Assembly (NCBI GenBank): GCA_024803745.1
Contig: JANJXV010000029.1
Location: forward strand, 22,682,001 to 22,746,000
Reading direction: 5' to 3'
Source: Megascapheus bottae
Taxonomy: Eukaryota > Chordata > Mammalia > Rodentia > Geomyidae
DNA: 64,000 nucleotides
Position 1 is the first letter of the stretch. The number at the start of each line of letters is the position of its first letter. The notes below the pieces were generated by a model. The model had not been told where the DNA came from. It did no database searches and worked only from the letters and a program-made list of their open reading frames with translations. Positions 22,831 through 35,616 of this stretch are shown piece after piece. A program made the position numbers and the translations under genes.

Positions 22831-23942
22831 AAACATAGTTTTAATTTCAGGAATGCTGGGAATTGGAGAAATGCTAATTTGAAGAATCTGACTCTGTTAA
22901 GTGAGTCTACTTCCTCTTACCACGTATGACAAGGAGTTCAATGTTGATTCCTGTTCCTGCGCTTGACTGTGATTCTATGTAAACCTTGGTGTGTCTTTTC
23001 TGGTCGTCTTTAAGTATTGCCATCCCATTCAACTGACAAACAGCACAGACTAGAGAATATAATACTCTCATAAACTCTGGCTCTACAAAGAATTCTTCTT
23101 CTTAAAGGCATTTCTTTAGAAGAGAAGGTTAAATCCCAATCAACAAATCAACAGTTATAGAGCAGACTGGAAAAGCTTTGGTTATACAATATATGAAATG
23201 CCTGTCACAGAGGGAATGCTATTAAAGTGGCTGTGTGCTTCCAAGAGCCTGAGGAGTAAACACAAGAAATAGAAATATGAGACAGTTATTGGGGAAAAAA
23301 AGCACACACATACACAGAATGGAGAAACTCTTAAGACTCAAATGGATAATTCAAACAATCATGCTTCAAATTGCCTACTACTTTCAAATGGCTGCAAGAA
23401 AGCAAACTTCCTAGAGCTGTGATCCTTGCTTGATAATTCCAAATGACTCATCATTGTATCAAAAGTATCTACCACACATACAGTAACACTGTTTTAAAAC
23501 TAACACTGTTTTCAGGACCTGTCCCACGATTGGGGACAGGTTAGGGGAGAAAAGATTTTACAATAAATGTTTTGGTCATTTTGATTATAGCAAGTGCAAG
23601 AGAGTTTATCAATAAAACATGGAAAAATTTGTCAACATTCGAGTTAAGAGCATAGGGCAAATTCAATAAGATTTTGTATGTATTTTAAGTCAAATCATGC
23701 ATTTCCAGCAGTTATGAAATGCCTCAGTGATCCAGGGGTATTAGAATACAGAAATCAACAAAACATAACCATGGAGACAAGACCTTTGTTTTTCAGTAGC
23801 CACACTCTAGATTAGGAATCAGGGAGATAAAAGATCAAAGGAATTACAAGGTAAGATCATGTTGTTGACTCACAGTCTTAGCTGACAGTTCTCACTTATA
23901 AAGATCCATATTCAAGAATTCTTTCATACTCTCCACAGATAA
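22831..23942. other. Intronic sequence, nothing recognised
   Basis: About 1.1 kb of mixed sequence with no gene-like frame and no nameable repeat. Confidence 0.45.
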
Positions 23943-24425
23943 TTTTTATTAAAGAATTTATTAACATTGATTTTTATATTATACTTCAAATGTCATGTTT
24001 AACAAACAAGTATTCAAGAAGGGAATCTCTATATACAATCACTAGCACTTAGATTTTAGAACATAATTAAAATTAAGCTGAGGGTTCGTATGTCATAGAT
24101 ACATATTTATGCAATAGAACACTATGTCTATAGTCATAATTTTTTATGTCTATGTAGTTATGTTTATATCTCCAATACCATGTCCATAACATTGGGTACC
24201 TAAATATTGAGTCATTGCTCTTGTACTGTTTGGATTTAATATCCACATATTAAGGAGACCATGCCCCTTTTGTTCCTTTGGTCTTGACTTAGGTCACTCA
24301 ACATGATGTGCTCTAGCTTCATCCATTTTGTCCACTTCTGTTCTCCCAGATTCATGGGTATGATTACCTGGGGTCTGCAAGATCCTTGGATCTATATATG
24401 TCCCTTTAAATTATAACTCACAATT
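23943..24425 (-). mobile_element. L1 ORF2 end and 3' UTR (older subfamily), antisense
   Basis: Minus-strand 3' end at left ('aatttattaacattgattt'), then 'caagtattcaagaagggaat', 'ttaaaattaagctgagggtt', 'tatgtttatatctccaatac', 'cattgggtacctaaatattg' and 'ttgacttaggtcactcaaca'. The last reads in reverse as the ORF2 end motif around 'atgttgagtgacctaag'. Colinear, so it serves as reference for the rearranged copy at 38447-38740. Confidence 0.75.
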
Positions 24426-24493
24426 AAGTAATTTATCACATAAAGTTGTGAAGAATGAGTAAGGAAAAAAAATGTTACTTTTAAGAAACATTT

Positions 24494-24730
24494 AAGCTGG
24501 GCACAGTGGCTCACGCCTGTAATCCGAGCAATGTAGAAGGCGGAGAGCTGAGGATCTCAGCCAGCCCAGGCACTAAAGTCCATGAGACACTTATCTCCAA
24601 TTAACCGCCAGAAAACCGGAAGTGGCCCTGTGGCTCAAGGGGTAGGGCTGTAGCCTGGAATGAAGAACCCAGGGACAGTGCCCAGACCCAGAGTTCAAGC
24701 CCCACGACCGACAGAAAAGTAAAATAAAAT
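24494..24730 (+). repeat. B1-like composite SINE, well preserved
   Basis: Left part 'gctgggcacagtggctcacg', 'ctgtaatccgag'. Linker 'acttatctccaattaaccgc'. Right part 'aaaaccggaagtggccctgt', 'tggctcaaggggtaggg' (24631-24647) and 'gagttcaagccccacgacc' (24691-24709). The right part carries its own A-box-like and B-box-like stretches. Confidence 0.9.
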
Positions 24731-24744
24731 TAAAGCAAGGAGCT

Positions 24745-25345
24745 TTTGGCTACTCAGGAGGGTGAGATTCAGAGGCTAACAGTTTAAGGACAACTCTTGT
24801 GTTGAAAAGTCTATGGTACGCTATATCTAAAATAAAACCAGGCTGGAAGCCTGACTCAGTATAATGACACTCAAGCAGGTACAATAAGGAAGTGTTAAAC
24901 ATAGTACCAGCAAAAACAAAACAAAATAAAACAGAAAAAAATTGATAACCGTCTAAAAGATAAGCTTCTAGTTTAAAAGTACGTATAGGTTTAAAAGTTC
25001 TACTTTAAGTAAAGTATATCAAAATTTTCCAATAAGACAGACATAATTGCACATTTATGTAATCCCATTCTCAGAAGGCAGAAGTTAGGTAGATTTAATT
25101 TCGAAGCAATCAAAACTAGAAATGTTAGAACTAATCTTTATAAGCAAGCCAGGCATGGTAGAAAGTTTCTGTAATTCCTGCTACGGGGAAGTATGGTTCC
25201 GGAGGATCATGGTCCAGGCTGGATTCAAGCTGGAGGAAAAACTGTAAGACATTATCTAAACATAATAACCAAAAGGAAAGGGCTGGTAGTATGGTATTAG
25301 TGTTTGAGATTGTGTAAACATTAGCCTGTGTGTTCAAATAGTCAT
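24745..25345 (+). repeat. Cluster of decayed B1-like SINEs
   Basis: 24745-24930 ('ggctactcaggagggtgaga'), about 25040-25100 ('gtaatcccattctcagaagg') and 25140-25345 ('gccaggcatggtagaaagtt', 'ggatcatggtccaggctgg'). Boundaries uncertain. Confidence 0.5.
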
Positions 25346-25430
25346 ACAACCCCTAAAAGAAGAAAAATGGACAAGAATTACGAATTTACAGATTTTAACA
25401 CTATTTTTACATTTGGTTTAATTTTAATTT

Positions 25431-25495
25431 ATTTAAGAATTTATTAACATTGATTTTTACATCATATTGCAAATGTCATGTTTTATCTTTCCAAA
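25431..25495 (-). repeat. L1 3'-end stub
   Basis: 'agaatttattaacattgatt' and 'gcaaatgtcatgtttt' match the first 60 bp of the element at 23943-24425. Confidence 0.65.
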
Positions 25496-25605
25496 TTTAA
25501 CATTGCAGATATTCAAATGGAGTAATATTCTGCAAAAATAAGCTACAATGAAGCTACTCCAAATATGAGAACTTAATTTTCTAAATTTAAAAATATAGAT
25601 ATGAG

Positions 25606-25830
25606 GCTAGAACACCTGCTGTTGCTGCTTAGAATCCTAGCCACTCAGGAGGATCAGTTCTGAGGATCATGGTAAAAAATCCATTTGAGGCAGACAATAC
25701 CAAGAGAATCTTATTAACCAGAAATAGCCAGCAGTATAGATGTGGCTCATCACCAGACGTGAGCAAAATCACTACGGTTCAGTACTCAGGCACTGAGTTC
25801 AAGCCTCAGTATTGCCACATATACACACAT
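25606..25830 (+). repeat. B1-like composite SINE
   Basis: 'agaatcctagccactcagga', 'cttattaaccagaaatagcc', 'atgtggctcatcacc', 'tgagttcaagcctcagta'. Confidence 0.7.
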
Positions 25831-26348
25831 GCACAATTTATCAGTTAGTTAATTAATTAGAACATAGATTTTATAATTATTTGGCTTATTTCTTCTTTCT
25901 TTGTGTGAACTGTTCATATTATGTAACAGCTACCAGCTGTGACACATGGTGATGTTTATTCCATCCTCTACTTCCTAATTTCATTTCCAAGTTAATTTTG
26001 GAAGCTAGAAAACAGAAAAATTCTTTTCTCCTAATTCAGTGTTCATGCCATATTTCTTTCAATATTTTTAGATCTACCAACATTTGGGAGAACTAATTTA
26101 GATAACTTTTTTTCAAAACATAGAATTGAAATGTTAAGAACATTGGTACCAACTTGCTCTAGCAATGAAGGTTAGAAGGAGGGACTTATCTAGTGCTCTC
26201 CTCTTGAATGAAAGCTTTGGCCACCAATGGACTGACTTGTTCTTTCTCTGCCTTGACATCTTTGTCATCTTTCTCTATTTGTATCTGGAACCATAGATCT
26301 TTGAGGTCATTTTTCACCATTATTTTATGCTGAAGATTCTACCTTCTT

Positions 26349-26549
26349 GGGCTTTTTTTTTTTTGTCAGTCCTGGGCTTAAGCTCAGGGCCTGAGAACTG
26401 TCCTTGGATTTTTCTCAAGGCTAGAACTCTACCGCTTGAGTCTCAGCATCACTTCCAGCTTTTTCTAAGTATGTGGTACCAAGGAATTGAACTAGGGTCT
26501 TCGTGCATGCTAGACAAGCACTCTACCACTAGGCCAAACTCCTGGCCCC
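26349..26549 (-). repeat. Dimeric ID-like SINE
   Basis: Poly-T, 'gtcagtcctgggcttaagct', 'ctctaccgcttgagtctcag', 'gtatgtggtaccaaggaatt', ending 'ccaaactcctggcccc'. Confidence 0.9.
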
Positions 26550-26769
26550 AAGGGCTTATTTTTTTAGGTAAGCAAATGTATCTGTATGAACTACAAAGAG
26601 GCACACATTTATGAAGACTCATAAGTGTTAAATTACAAAAATTATTCTCAGAGTGAAGCCAGAGATAACCACACACACACAAGATATATCAGGCTTAAAG
26701 AAGCATAAAAACTAATAATTGTTCTATTATGAAGAGTCTTCCATGGAGGAGACAAGGTTTAGGAAGTGT

Positions 26770-26956
26770 GCTTTTTCTTTTGCTCCCCCACTTCAACTCA
26801 GGGTCTGACGTTGTCCTTGGACTTTTTCAAGACTAGAGCTCTACCACTTGAACCACAGCATCAACTTCTTCTATGTATGTGGTACTGAGGAATCGAACCA
26901 AGATCTTCATGCATGTTAGGCAAGCACTCTACCACTATACCAAACTCCCTGTCCAA
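26770..26956 (-). repeat. Dimeric ID-like SINE, diverged 3' end
   Basis: 'cacttcaactcagggtctga', 'ctctaccacttgaaccacag', 'tatgtatgtggtactgagga', 'ccaaactccctgtcc'. The 3' 'ggactggc' end is mutated. Confidence 0.8.
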
Positions 26957-28805
26957 TGGCATCGATTTTAACATAAGTACATGCAAAACAAAATATGAAT
27001 TTGTAATTAATTCACTTGTTATTGTGAAGATGGCATTCATAAAAGATTCTGAGTTTAAGTTTTGAGTGTTTTTGCATACTCACATATTCTTGGGATGGAA
27101 GAAGCACTGAAGTATTCGAAATTTTGAAGCTGGAACATAGAAAATGTGTGACAAACCAGCTTGACAGGTGTCAGATTTCTTTATGAAAAGTCTCAGTACT
27201 TTTTCCTCAAACTATTTCAAGGAAATAGTGTATAGAACTCCTTCAGCAAGGTCAGAAGAGATCCTAAGAGAGGGAAGAGAAATGGATGAGGAATAGAATC
27301 TGAGCTAAATGTGTGCATAAGTCAGGGTTAGTAATTCCAAGGGCATAATTTTAACATTACGGGTATTTGCTTTTAGTGCTGAACAAAAGTATATCTGTGT
27401 GCTTAAAGATGGAGGGGGGGGTGCAGGTTTTTAAGAGACTCAAGACATGATTAATGTCTCTGACTAGTGAGCATGCCACCCCTTCAAAATAGCTTGTTCT
27501 GTTACTACAGTATGATTAACCTGTAAGGCAACAGAAAAATAGACTTGCACCACATTACTCTCTATCATTCTCTGAAATCATATTTTTTAGAAAGTGCCTT
27601 AGGAGGGGAAATGACACTTTAACTTTGGTAGGTGGGTGGATAGTTTTGTGTGGAGATTGCAGGTATAGATTCTTCAGTTTAAATTCTAGTCACTGCATCT
27701 CAGTTTTATTAGATTACATTTGCTTTTCATATATATATATTGCCTTGTAGAAGATATTTTATTCAAAACAAATAATGGGATTTAATTTATGTGAAATGTA
27801 AAATCCTAATGCTGATGCTAGAAAGAAGCATCAGACCTGAAGACTTAGAAATTTCTTACAATAATTTATTAGGCAAGCTTATATTTGTAAAAAGTATTCC
27901 ATAGAGTGCGGAATGTAGAAATAAATAGTAAATAGGAAAGTAATTTGATTTTTTCTAGGAAAGTAATTTGATTTTTTCTTCCGTAAGAATATTAATTATC
28001 ATCTTCAATTAAACTAAATTGAGTAAAAGCTCTGCAGGATACTATAGCATTTTATGAGCAGATAATATTAAATATAATCCATAGTCTTCAATGGATTAAT
28101 AATCTCATTAAAGCATCCAAGCATGAGCATAAACAAATAAATGTCAATGAAAAGAATCTGGGGCTGAATGACAAGAGATTTCTGGAGACAGTAAGGATAT
28201 CTGCATCATATCAAACAGTATTTCATTTAAATATAAATGAATATTTAACTATATAACTATAATTATATCTGTTTATTTTAAAGTTCCTTAGATGATACAG
28301 GTACATGTACTGTAGATAATATTATCTGAAAAGTAAAAAAAAAAGAAAAACAAATCTGAATCTGTACCTGTCTTGGGATAAATTAGAGATAAGAATCTCA
28401 GATAAAAGCAGGTATTTAAATCTTCAAGCCCCTCTCTAGAAGCCAGGTCAGTTTCTTGTACCATCCAAGAAACAGGTAGAACCAATTTGAAGACTTCTGT
28501 ATATAATAACATACTTTATTTCAAAACCTAGACTTGGATTAATACCACTTCCCCAGGACATGTTTATAAACACATCAATATATATAGTTCAGTTCACTTT
28601 TCCTCTTAGAGTCTGCATGATGGCTACCAATTAGTTTCTAATAATTATTACTCATTTCGACCATTCATCATTCCTTCTCACCTAGACCTTTTTCCTTTTC
28701 ACTTGTCATTTTCTTCTCCATATTACCTGAAAATGTTTTTCTGAACAATCTTCTATGTTTGCTGAGAAGAATTCTTTATGGTACTATAAATGAAAACCAC
28801 AATCT
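26957..28805. other. Intronic sequence with one short tandem duplication
   Basis: No gene or named repeat. A 23-bp unit occurs twice in tandem at 27934-27956 and 27957-27979, identical in both copies. Confidence 0.5.
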
Positions 28806-29062
28806 TTTTGCTTTTTTTTTTAATGCTAGTACTGGGGTTTGATCACAAGGCATGGGTGCTTGCCCTTAGCATCCATGTTTTCTCACAAGGCTGGCACTCA
28901 GTACCTACTTCTTGAGCTACAGATTCATTCTACCTTTTGGTGATTAATTGCAGAGAAGAGTTTCATGGACCATTTCTGCTCAAGCTGGCTTTGAACCTGA
29001 ATCTTCAGATCTCAGCATCATAAGTAGTTAGGATTACAGAATGAGTCATTGGTGCCTGGACA
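28806..29062 (-). repeat. B1-like composite SINE, antisense
   Basis: 'gctagtactggggtttgatc', 'ctacttcttgagctacagat', 'ggtgattaattgcagagaag', 'caagctggctttgaacctga', 'gttaggattacaga'. Confidence 0.8.
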
Positions 29063-31927
29063 TCATTTATCACTTTTATGGTAGGTAAAAGGGCAGTAAT
29101 TTGAAATTCTTCTTTCTCTGAATATTAAATATGTACACTGAGGACTTATTTTATTCTTTCCCAGACATTTTTATACTGCATTTGTGCCCAAAGTATAAAA
29201 ACACAAATAGTTCATTAAGATGATTTAATGTGTCATTCTAAAAGATTTTTTTAGGTTTGTTTGGGTGTCTTTAACAGAAAAGTAGATATCAGATGTTTTA
29301 CCAAGAAAGTGTTGTGTCTCTCTGGAGCCTACAAGTTCAAGGTCAAGAGGTCACCAGGCTGGTTGCTTCTGAAATCTTGGAAGCAAAGTAGCGTTTATAT
29401 TGCTACATTGGCTTTTTATAGAGCTTTCTTGGTGTGTTATAGGATAATTCCCATCAATGCATGGTATTTTTTCCTTTATCTATTATTTTCTCTATTAATA
29501 ATATCTTAGACATACTATTGTAAAATCCTTCTTTGACATCTGAGCTTGCAGACTTTAGATCTCAATAGAGTCTTTTTTGGGTGAGGTGTGCCCATAAAAA
29601 TAGAAACCATCATGTTGATGCTATAATAGAGATTAAGGGCAATTTAAGAATTTAGTTTTCAGGTTATTTCCTGATTTGTGTTGCTATCTTTCTATCCCTG
29701 AAAGGGTTCCTGTGATCCTATAAATTGCCTATAAAATGTCTGACTTTCCTATTCTCTCCATACCCCTTTGCAGTATATTTTAGTATAGATTTCAGAAGCA
29801 CTTGATATCAAGTTTCAATCTTATTTTACAAAGAAATTGAGCAATTTATCCCAAGAGGTTCTGACAGACTACTGAAATATTTCCAAGTGACATATTGTAT
29901 ATTTGTTTATGTTCCAGTTAGATATGTTCATGGGTCTGAATGATTATCTAATCACATTGCTATGCAATATTGCAGAGTAGATGTCTTCATAAGCTTTCCA
30001 TGATCGGTCATGATGGAAAATAGAATCTTGATTCAATATGCTTCCAGATGGTGGTTTGCTTATAATAGTTCAGATTTAATCATGGTCATCGTAAACTAAA
30101 TGAAGCTAAATTATGCAGCCTTTGCAAGATTTTTTATGTTAAATTAAACTATAGGTTTTCATAGAAGGCGGGCCTATATGCAGTGTAGAGACAGGAGATT
30201 TTCTTTGGGGTATTTTGCAATATTTCTGTTTCTCTTCACCAGCAATAATTGAATCTTTAAAATTAGTGCCCCATACTTTTGAACTCTATTTATTTCCTAT
30301 TCATTACTTTGAGCATGTCAAAATACAATATGTTTTTTTCAATGTTCTGAGAGTTGATCTCCAGAAACATGACAATTGGGTTAAGATTATTACTAACATT
30401 ATCAATTTGTTCTGAGAAAATATTTTGGTATATTTGTCTCAGTTTTCTAAAAAATATTTATTGAGAGATATAAATTCAATATGCAATATTTTATGCTAGC
30501 TGTCCAAAACCTAGCTCTGTATGGATTACAGAACATTTATTTTTACCATCAAAGTCATAAAAGTTGTTTTCCATATCCTCCATCAAACTTAACTACAGGC
30601 AAGAAGTAGTAGAGAAATTACCTGTCACATTATTCACAGGCTGGTCCAAGATGCAGTAATACCATAGTCCACTAAGCTAATTTAGAAGAAAAAAATGGAA
30701 AGAGCTTTCTAAAAGATGGCATTTATATGTAATATATGTAGACGAGTTTAGGATTTTGACAGTTTGAGATTGTTTCCTTTTTAAAGAGAATGCATAATGA
30801 CTTTTACTTTTGAAATATGCATAACTTCTTGAAGGTAACTTTCAACTCTCATTAGCACTTTTCAAAGCAAGTTTCCTATCTATGTGAAAACAATGAGTAC
30901 AAATAGATGAAATTTGAATGGGTGTTTATCAACAATTTGTTTTAAGATTTAAATTTATTAATTGGTGAAGGAAAACCCCTACTATGTGCATGATATTTGA
31001 GGTGTAACTTTTATCTACTAAGTCCTTAGAGTCACTATTGAAAGACTGTGTCTATAGCAAAGGACAGTATTATATGTAATACATATTATATAATATATTA
31101 TAATATATTATACCATTATAAATGCAATATATGCATAAATATATATATATGAATGGATTTGTGAGTGAGTAAGATTTGGGGGAAATACTTGCTGAATTTG
31201 AAGTTGAGCTTTATTTCTTAGTGTCTGTAGCCTTTTATGAGTTATAAAAATCATTTACACTATAAAGTCCTCATTTTTAAAGAATCACAATCATTATGTT
31301 TATATTGAGTCTCTCTACATTGGTATTACTGTCATTTCTATCAGATAATTCTTGGTTGTGATTGTCCTTCAAGAGGACATCTCTGCCTACAGAGATGATC
31401 TTTCTCCTTTAATTGTGAAAAATAAAATGGTCTAAATCACTATCTGGAAAAGCAAATTCTTCCACTTGAGAAATTCTTGAATATCTGTTCTATATTGACT
31501 TGGAGTCAAAGCTTCATTCATTTCCTAGGACCTAATAAAGGCTCAGTAAATTTTATTAATAATTAGCATTTATATCCTCTTTAAATAACCACAGTTATAT
31601 AGAATGTTCATTTTATTTTTGTCTCTTTCTGTATGTGTGCATATAGATTTGCATATATATGTAAATATATAAAATATATAAAAACTCTATATTACAAAAA
31701 TTTCAAACTTTGTTAGATTCATCTTCTTTCCTGTTATTTTACAAATGAACCAAATTAAAAAAAAACAAATTGACTTCCATTTGTCTTCGTTTCTATTTAT
31801 CTCAATTGGCAAAATTTATAGAGAATGACATGAGAAGAAATATTGTTGTGTTTTAGACAAAGTCCTCTGTGTTGTGGTCAGTAATGTTTTTACTTTTACT
31901 GAGTCTAAGAAAAATTCCTAAGATAAT
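29063..31927. other. 2.9 kb of intron, largely unassigned
   Basis: 29300-29400 ('ggagcctacaagttcaaggt') may be an ancient mammalian repeat, not identified. An AT-only stretch lies at 31070-31150. The small frames show no domain. Confidence 0.4.
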
Positions 31928-32012
31928 TTTTTTCATATATTTTTATTGTAGTTAATAGAAGGGTTACATTATATTTGCCAGATAGAAGGAGCATTACTTC
32001 ATATACATTGAT
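31928..32012 (-). repeat. L1 3' tail, about 85 bp
   Basis: 'tatttttattgtagttaata', 'gaagggttacattatatttg' and 'acattgatacccttt' match 37703 onward and 61408 onward, the extreme 3' end of the L1 UTR. Confidence 0.8.
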
Positions 32013-32020
32013 ACCCTTTA

Positions 32021-32603
32021 AGACACTGCTTGATAAAAGAAGAACAAACAAACAAAACAAAACAAAAATCAAAACAAAGAAACCTAAAATGGGAGGTTGT
32101 GTATGTCAAAATGTGAAATCAGGTTCAGGTAATTCTAAATTTTTAATGTTAAGAATAACACCCTGTTTTTAGTTTTCTATTTATTTCAAGGCCCTTTTAC
32201 TTTGTCTAAGCTATGCTATTTAAATAGATGTTGCTGTCACCATTTTATAGATGGAGAGACTTAAAATAGGCTTATGAAGTGACAGAGCTGGGGAAATTTT
32301 CATGGCTGGAAGAAAGTTTCCCATGCTTCCATGCTCCCATAACTTCAGTACCAGCAATCAATTGCCAATAGTTCTGAGAAACATAAATACAGTTCTCACA
32401 CTTGGCCTTTCCATCCTTTTATCCTCACTGTTCCATGTGACTTAATCCTTCCTAGGGTGCTAAGGTTCATTCACTCTTAACAGAATTTGCCAATCCTCTC
32501 AGCACATTACTTCAAGTAAATGATGCTCTCAAATATTCGCCTGGACACTCATTTGGTCAGTTGTGTAGTAAGAGCACACTGATACTGTTACTCAGTTACT
32601 CAA

Positions 32604-32649
<46 letters not shown>

Positions 32650-34185
32650 CATATATATGTTATCAAATGGAGAACAGAATACTTTTACATCTCAGTACTG
32701 AAGCACAAAATTCTCAATTGTTCCTTCCATGTTCTGATGACCAGAGGGACTTCATTCATGTAGTAGAGACACATACTCTTATATTTTTTATTTTTTAATG
32801 TAAAAGCTAAGAAAGGCTCATTTCATTTTTCTGGAGTTCATTTTGATAAACAATATTTTATATAATCAGATGCAAATAGGTATTATGCCTTTATTTTCCT
32901 TCCCTAAGAGTAGTCTTTGGTCTCATTGTATGGATGCCTTGGTCCTGTATTCATTTCATTGTTTTTAAATTAGGAATGTAACAGTGAGGTCATAACATTT
33001 AAAGGTACCTTGGGTATTTCCTTATGGTCTCTGTACTTTCAAGCTATGCTAGAGCACAGGTCTGTGTATTCACACTATCCAAAAATAGCCCTTCACCAGC
33101 TGTCCTGTATACTAAGCCTTTTTCTTTCATAGCTATACCCAGGTTTGGCCATGGGGCTTTGTTTACTCTGCAAGTATTTCACCATGGAAGCCACACCCTA
33201 GGCACCTTTCCTTCCTCCAGTTATTCTCCAGGTATTTGGCTGGACTAGCATCAGCAGTGATTCCATGTTTTACAAGTTGAAATATAATTGGGAGTTAGCT
33301 TGTTTCCATAGTTTATCCCACAATGGGAAGGCTTTGTGTGCAGGTGGCACTTCCTATCTTGGAAAAATAGTTTTGTTATGTCCTTAATGATATGACTTTG
33401 ACAGTGACATTATATTAATAAGCCTAGCACTCCCTCATCCAACCACAGGGCCTGAAATGTAGTTTAGGAAACATCACTGACCAAGAATTTCCCCTGACAT
33501 GTAGACAATGAAAGTTTTTTCAAATAGATTCTATCTAAAATATTCTCACATAGAAATTACTAGATCCAAATGCATGACATTACTAATAATCATAGTTTTA
33601 CTCTATTAACTAATCTATTTACTGGTATTAATGATGATAATACTGACCAGCATTTAGAGAGTATATACTATTCAGTAGGCAGTAAATAAAATATTTCCTT
33701 AAAGCCATTTGTTTCCTATGATGAATAAATAACTTTCTAAGGTTGTATAAATATTAAGGGGCCTGAAAGCAAATAGCTGATTTCAGGGTATATTTTCTAA
33801 ATACTCATGTCTAATTGTTCTTACAGTACATTATGGAGCTGGAGTGTGAGCCAAGTCTACCAGGTTCTTTAGCTGCACTCAGCCTTCTAAATCTGTTCTA
33901 AGTCTATATTGATTGACATCTTTCTACTGACTTTTCAGAATCTTGGTAGGTAGTAAATGCATAAATACGCCCGAGCTCTCAGTGGAAGGCTGTTTTCCTT
34001 ATGTTATACGTTTCCTGTGCTAACTTTACTGCCTACCGCATTTGATAAATGCTACTGAATTAATGAATTATTCTACCAAGTTATAGATTCATAACAATCT
34101 TTGAAAATACCTACAACTTACTACAAATAATAACTTAGCTATGGATATATTATCATACCACATTATGCCAGTATTGAGAAATATT
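32021..34185. other. Intronic sequence with a TA microsatellite
   Basis: GT then TA repeats at 32602-32665. The remainder is unassigned. The 33024-33248 frame has no recognisable domain. Confidence 0.45.
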
Positions 34186-34186
34186 T

Positions 34187-34360
34187 CTTTTTTTTTTTTT
34201 GCCAGTCCTGAGCCTTGAACTCAGTGCCTGAGCTTTTTCAAGGCTAGAGTTTTACCACTTGAGCCACTTCCAGCTTTTTTCTATGTATGTGGTACCGACG
34301 AATCAAACCCGGGTCTTCGTGCATGCTAGGCAAACTTTAATAGACCATACTCCCAGCCCT
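34187..34360 (-). repeat. Dimeric ID-like SINE with internal deletions
   Basis: Poly-T, 'gccagtcctgagccttgaac', 'tatgtatgtggtaccgacga', 'gcatgctaggcaaac', 'catactcccagccc'. Shorter than 34641-34855 because of small deletions in both halves. Confidence 0.85.
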
Positions 34361-34638
34361 GGGAAATATGTCAAGAGGAAAGGAAAAAGCCTTCAGACAC
34401 AAGCAGATTTAATCATGTGCAAATGAAATCAAGGTTTCTGTTGAATGGGCTTTTACCTATGCATTCTCAGGAAATTACTCCACAATAAATCAAAAGGGAT
34501 TAAAAATGATCAACTATGAATATGAGTGAAAGGTGTCTTGATATTGATAAAAAAAAGATTTGCTCAAAGAAGGGCTCAGCATGTATTTGTTATTGGGTAC
34601 TGATTAATCTCAGAATTCACTTAAGAAAAACCACTCCA

Positions 34639-34855
34639 TGGGGCCGGGAGTTTGGCCTAGTGGTTAAAGTGCTTGCCTAGCATGCATGAAGACCCGGGTT
34701 CGATTCCTCTGTACCACATACATAGAAAAAAGCCGGAAGTGGTGCTGAGGCTCAAGTGGTAGAGCTCTAGCCTTGAGAAAGTCCAAGGACAGTGCTCAGG
34801 CCCTGAGCTCAAGCCCAGGACTGGCAAAAAACAAAAACAAAACAAAAAAAAAAAA
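34639..34855 (+). repeat. Dimeric ID-like SINE, young, with 16-bp TSD
   Basis: Full-length copy: 'ggccgggagtttggcctagt', 'gacccgggttcgattcctct', 'aaaagccggaagtggtgctg', 'cccaggactggcaaaa' and an A-rich tail. TSD 'aagaaaaaccactcca' is at 34623-34638 and 34856-34871. The left half has intact RNA polymerase III A and B boxes, making this one of the best templates for the family consensus. Confidence 0.95.
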
Positions 34856-34871
34856 AAGAAAAACCACTCCA

Positions 34872-35616
34872 CGTTTTTCACTTTCCCCCACATGCTTTTC
34901 TTATTGCCACTGGTAAAGCCAAATTAAGAGTTGAGAACCTTTGGAAACATCACCAAGGAAAGCAGAGAGAAAAATCTAGACTGTAGGTTCTGAACATGCT
35001 CACTTTCTAGTTAGTGAAGATGAAAGCTTACTGGGAAGCAAAGTTTCTGTAGTAATTTAGGCTTGGATTGATCAAAGAATTTTTATTTTGATCTTATCCC
35101 CCCATTTTTACATGTAGAATCAATATTGTTAGAGAAAAATTGTTAGCATACCTGAATATACTTAATATCATGAAAATGCTTCATAATTGTTATCTAGTTG
35201 TTTTATGAATGAAAATGTTAGGTCACTGTAGCCTGAGTGAGAGTAAGTAAAGGGCAAATCCACTAGTCCTTAGTATTTAAATCTGATCATGATATTAATG
35301 TGTAATATGCTACAAACTATTGAAAAGTTTCAAAAATTAAAGTAAGTTGTACATTTTTTAATAACTTACACAATGTCTAATTACTTTGAAGAATTATACA
35401 TGTGACTCCTATTATAGCCTGGCTAGACAAAAATTTGAGATACCATGATTTATCATAACTTAGAATATATTCAAAATGTATATTTTATGCTTAAATGTGT
35501 TCCAAATATATATCCTGACTTTATATTCAAATTAAAATTCAATATGTGTTCATATTATTATGTAATTCTTTTTTTTTCTAGAAAATAGAGCCCCATAAGA
35601 CAAAAAAAGTGACTTG
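34872..35616. other. Intronic sequence, nothing recognised
   Basis: AT-rich, with no nameable repeat. Confidence 0.5.

Noticed and set aside
29300..29400. Possible ancient DNA-transposon or LTR fragment
   Set aside because: A vague similarity to a mammalian-wide repeat phrase only. I could not name the family or set boundaries.
34641..34720. A tRNA gene, because of good A and B boxes
   Set aside because: The sequence continues into the dimeric SINE right half with a poly-A tail and TSDs, and several copies exist in the window.
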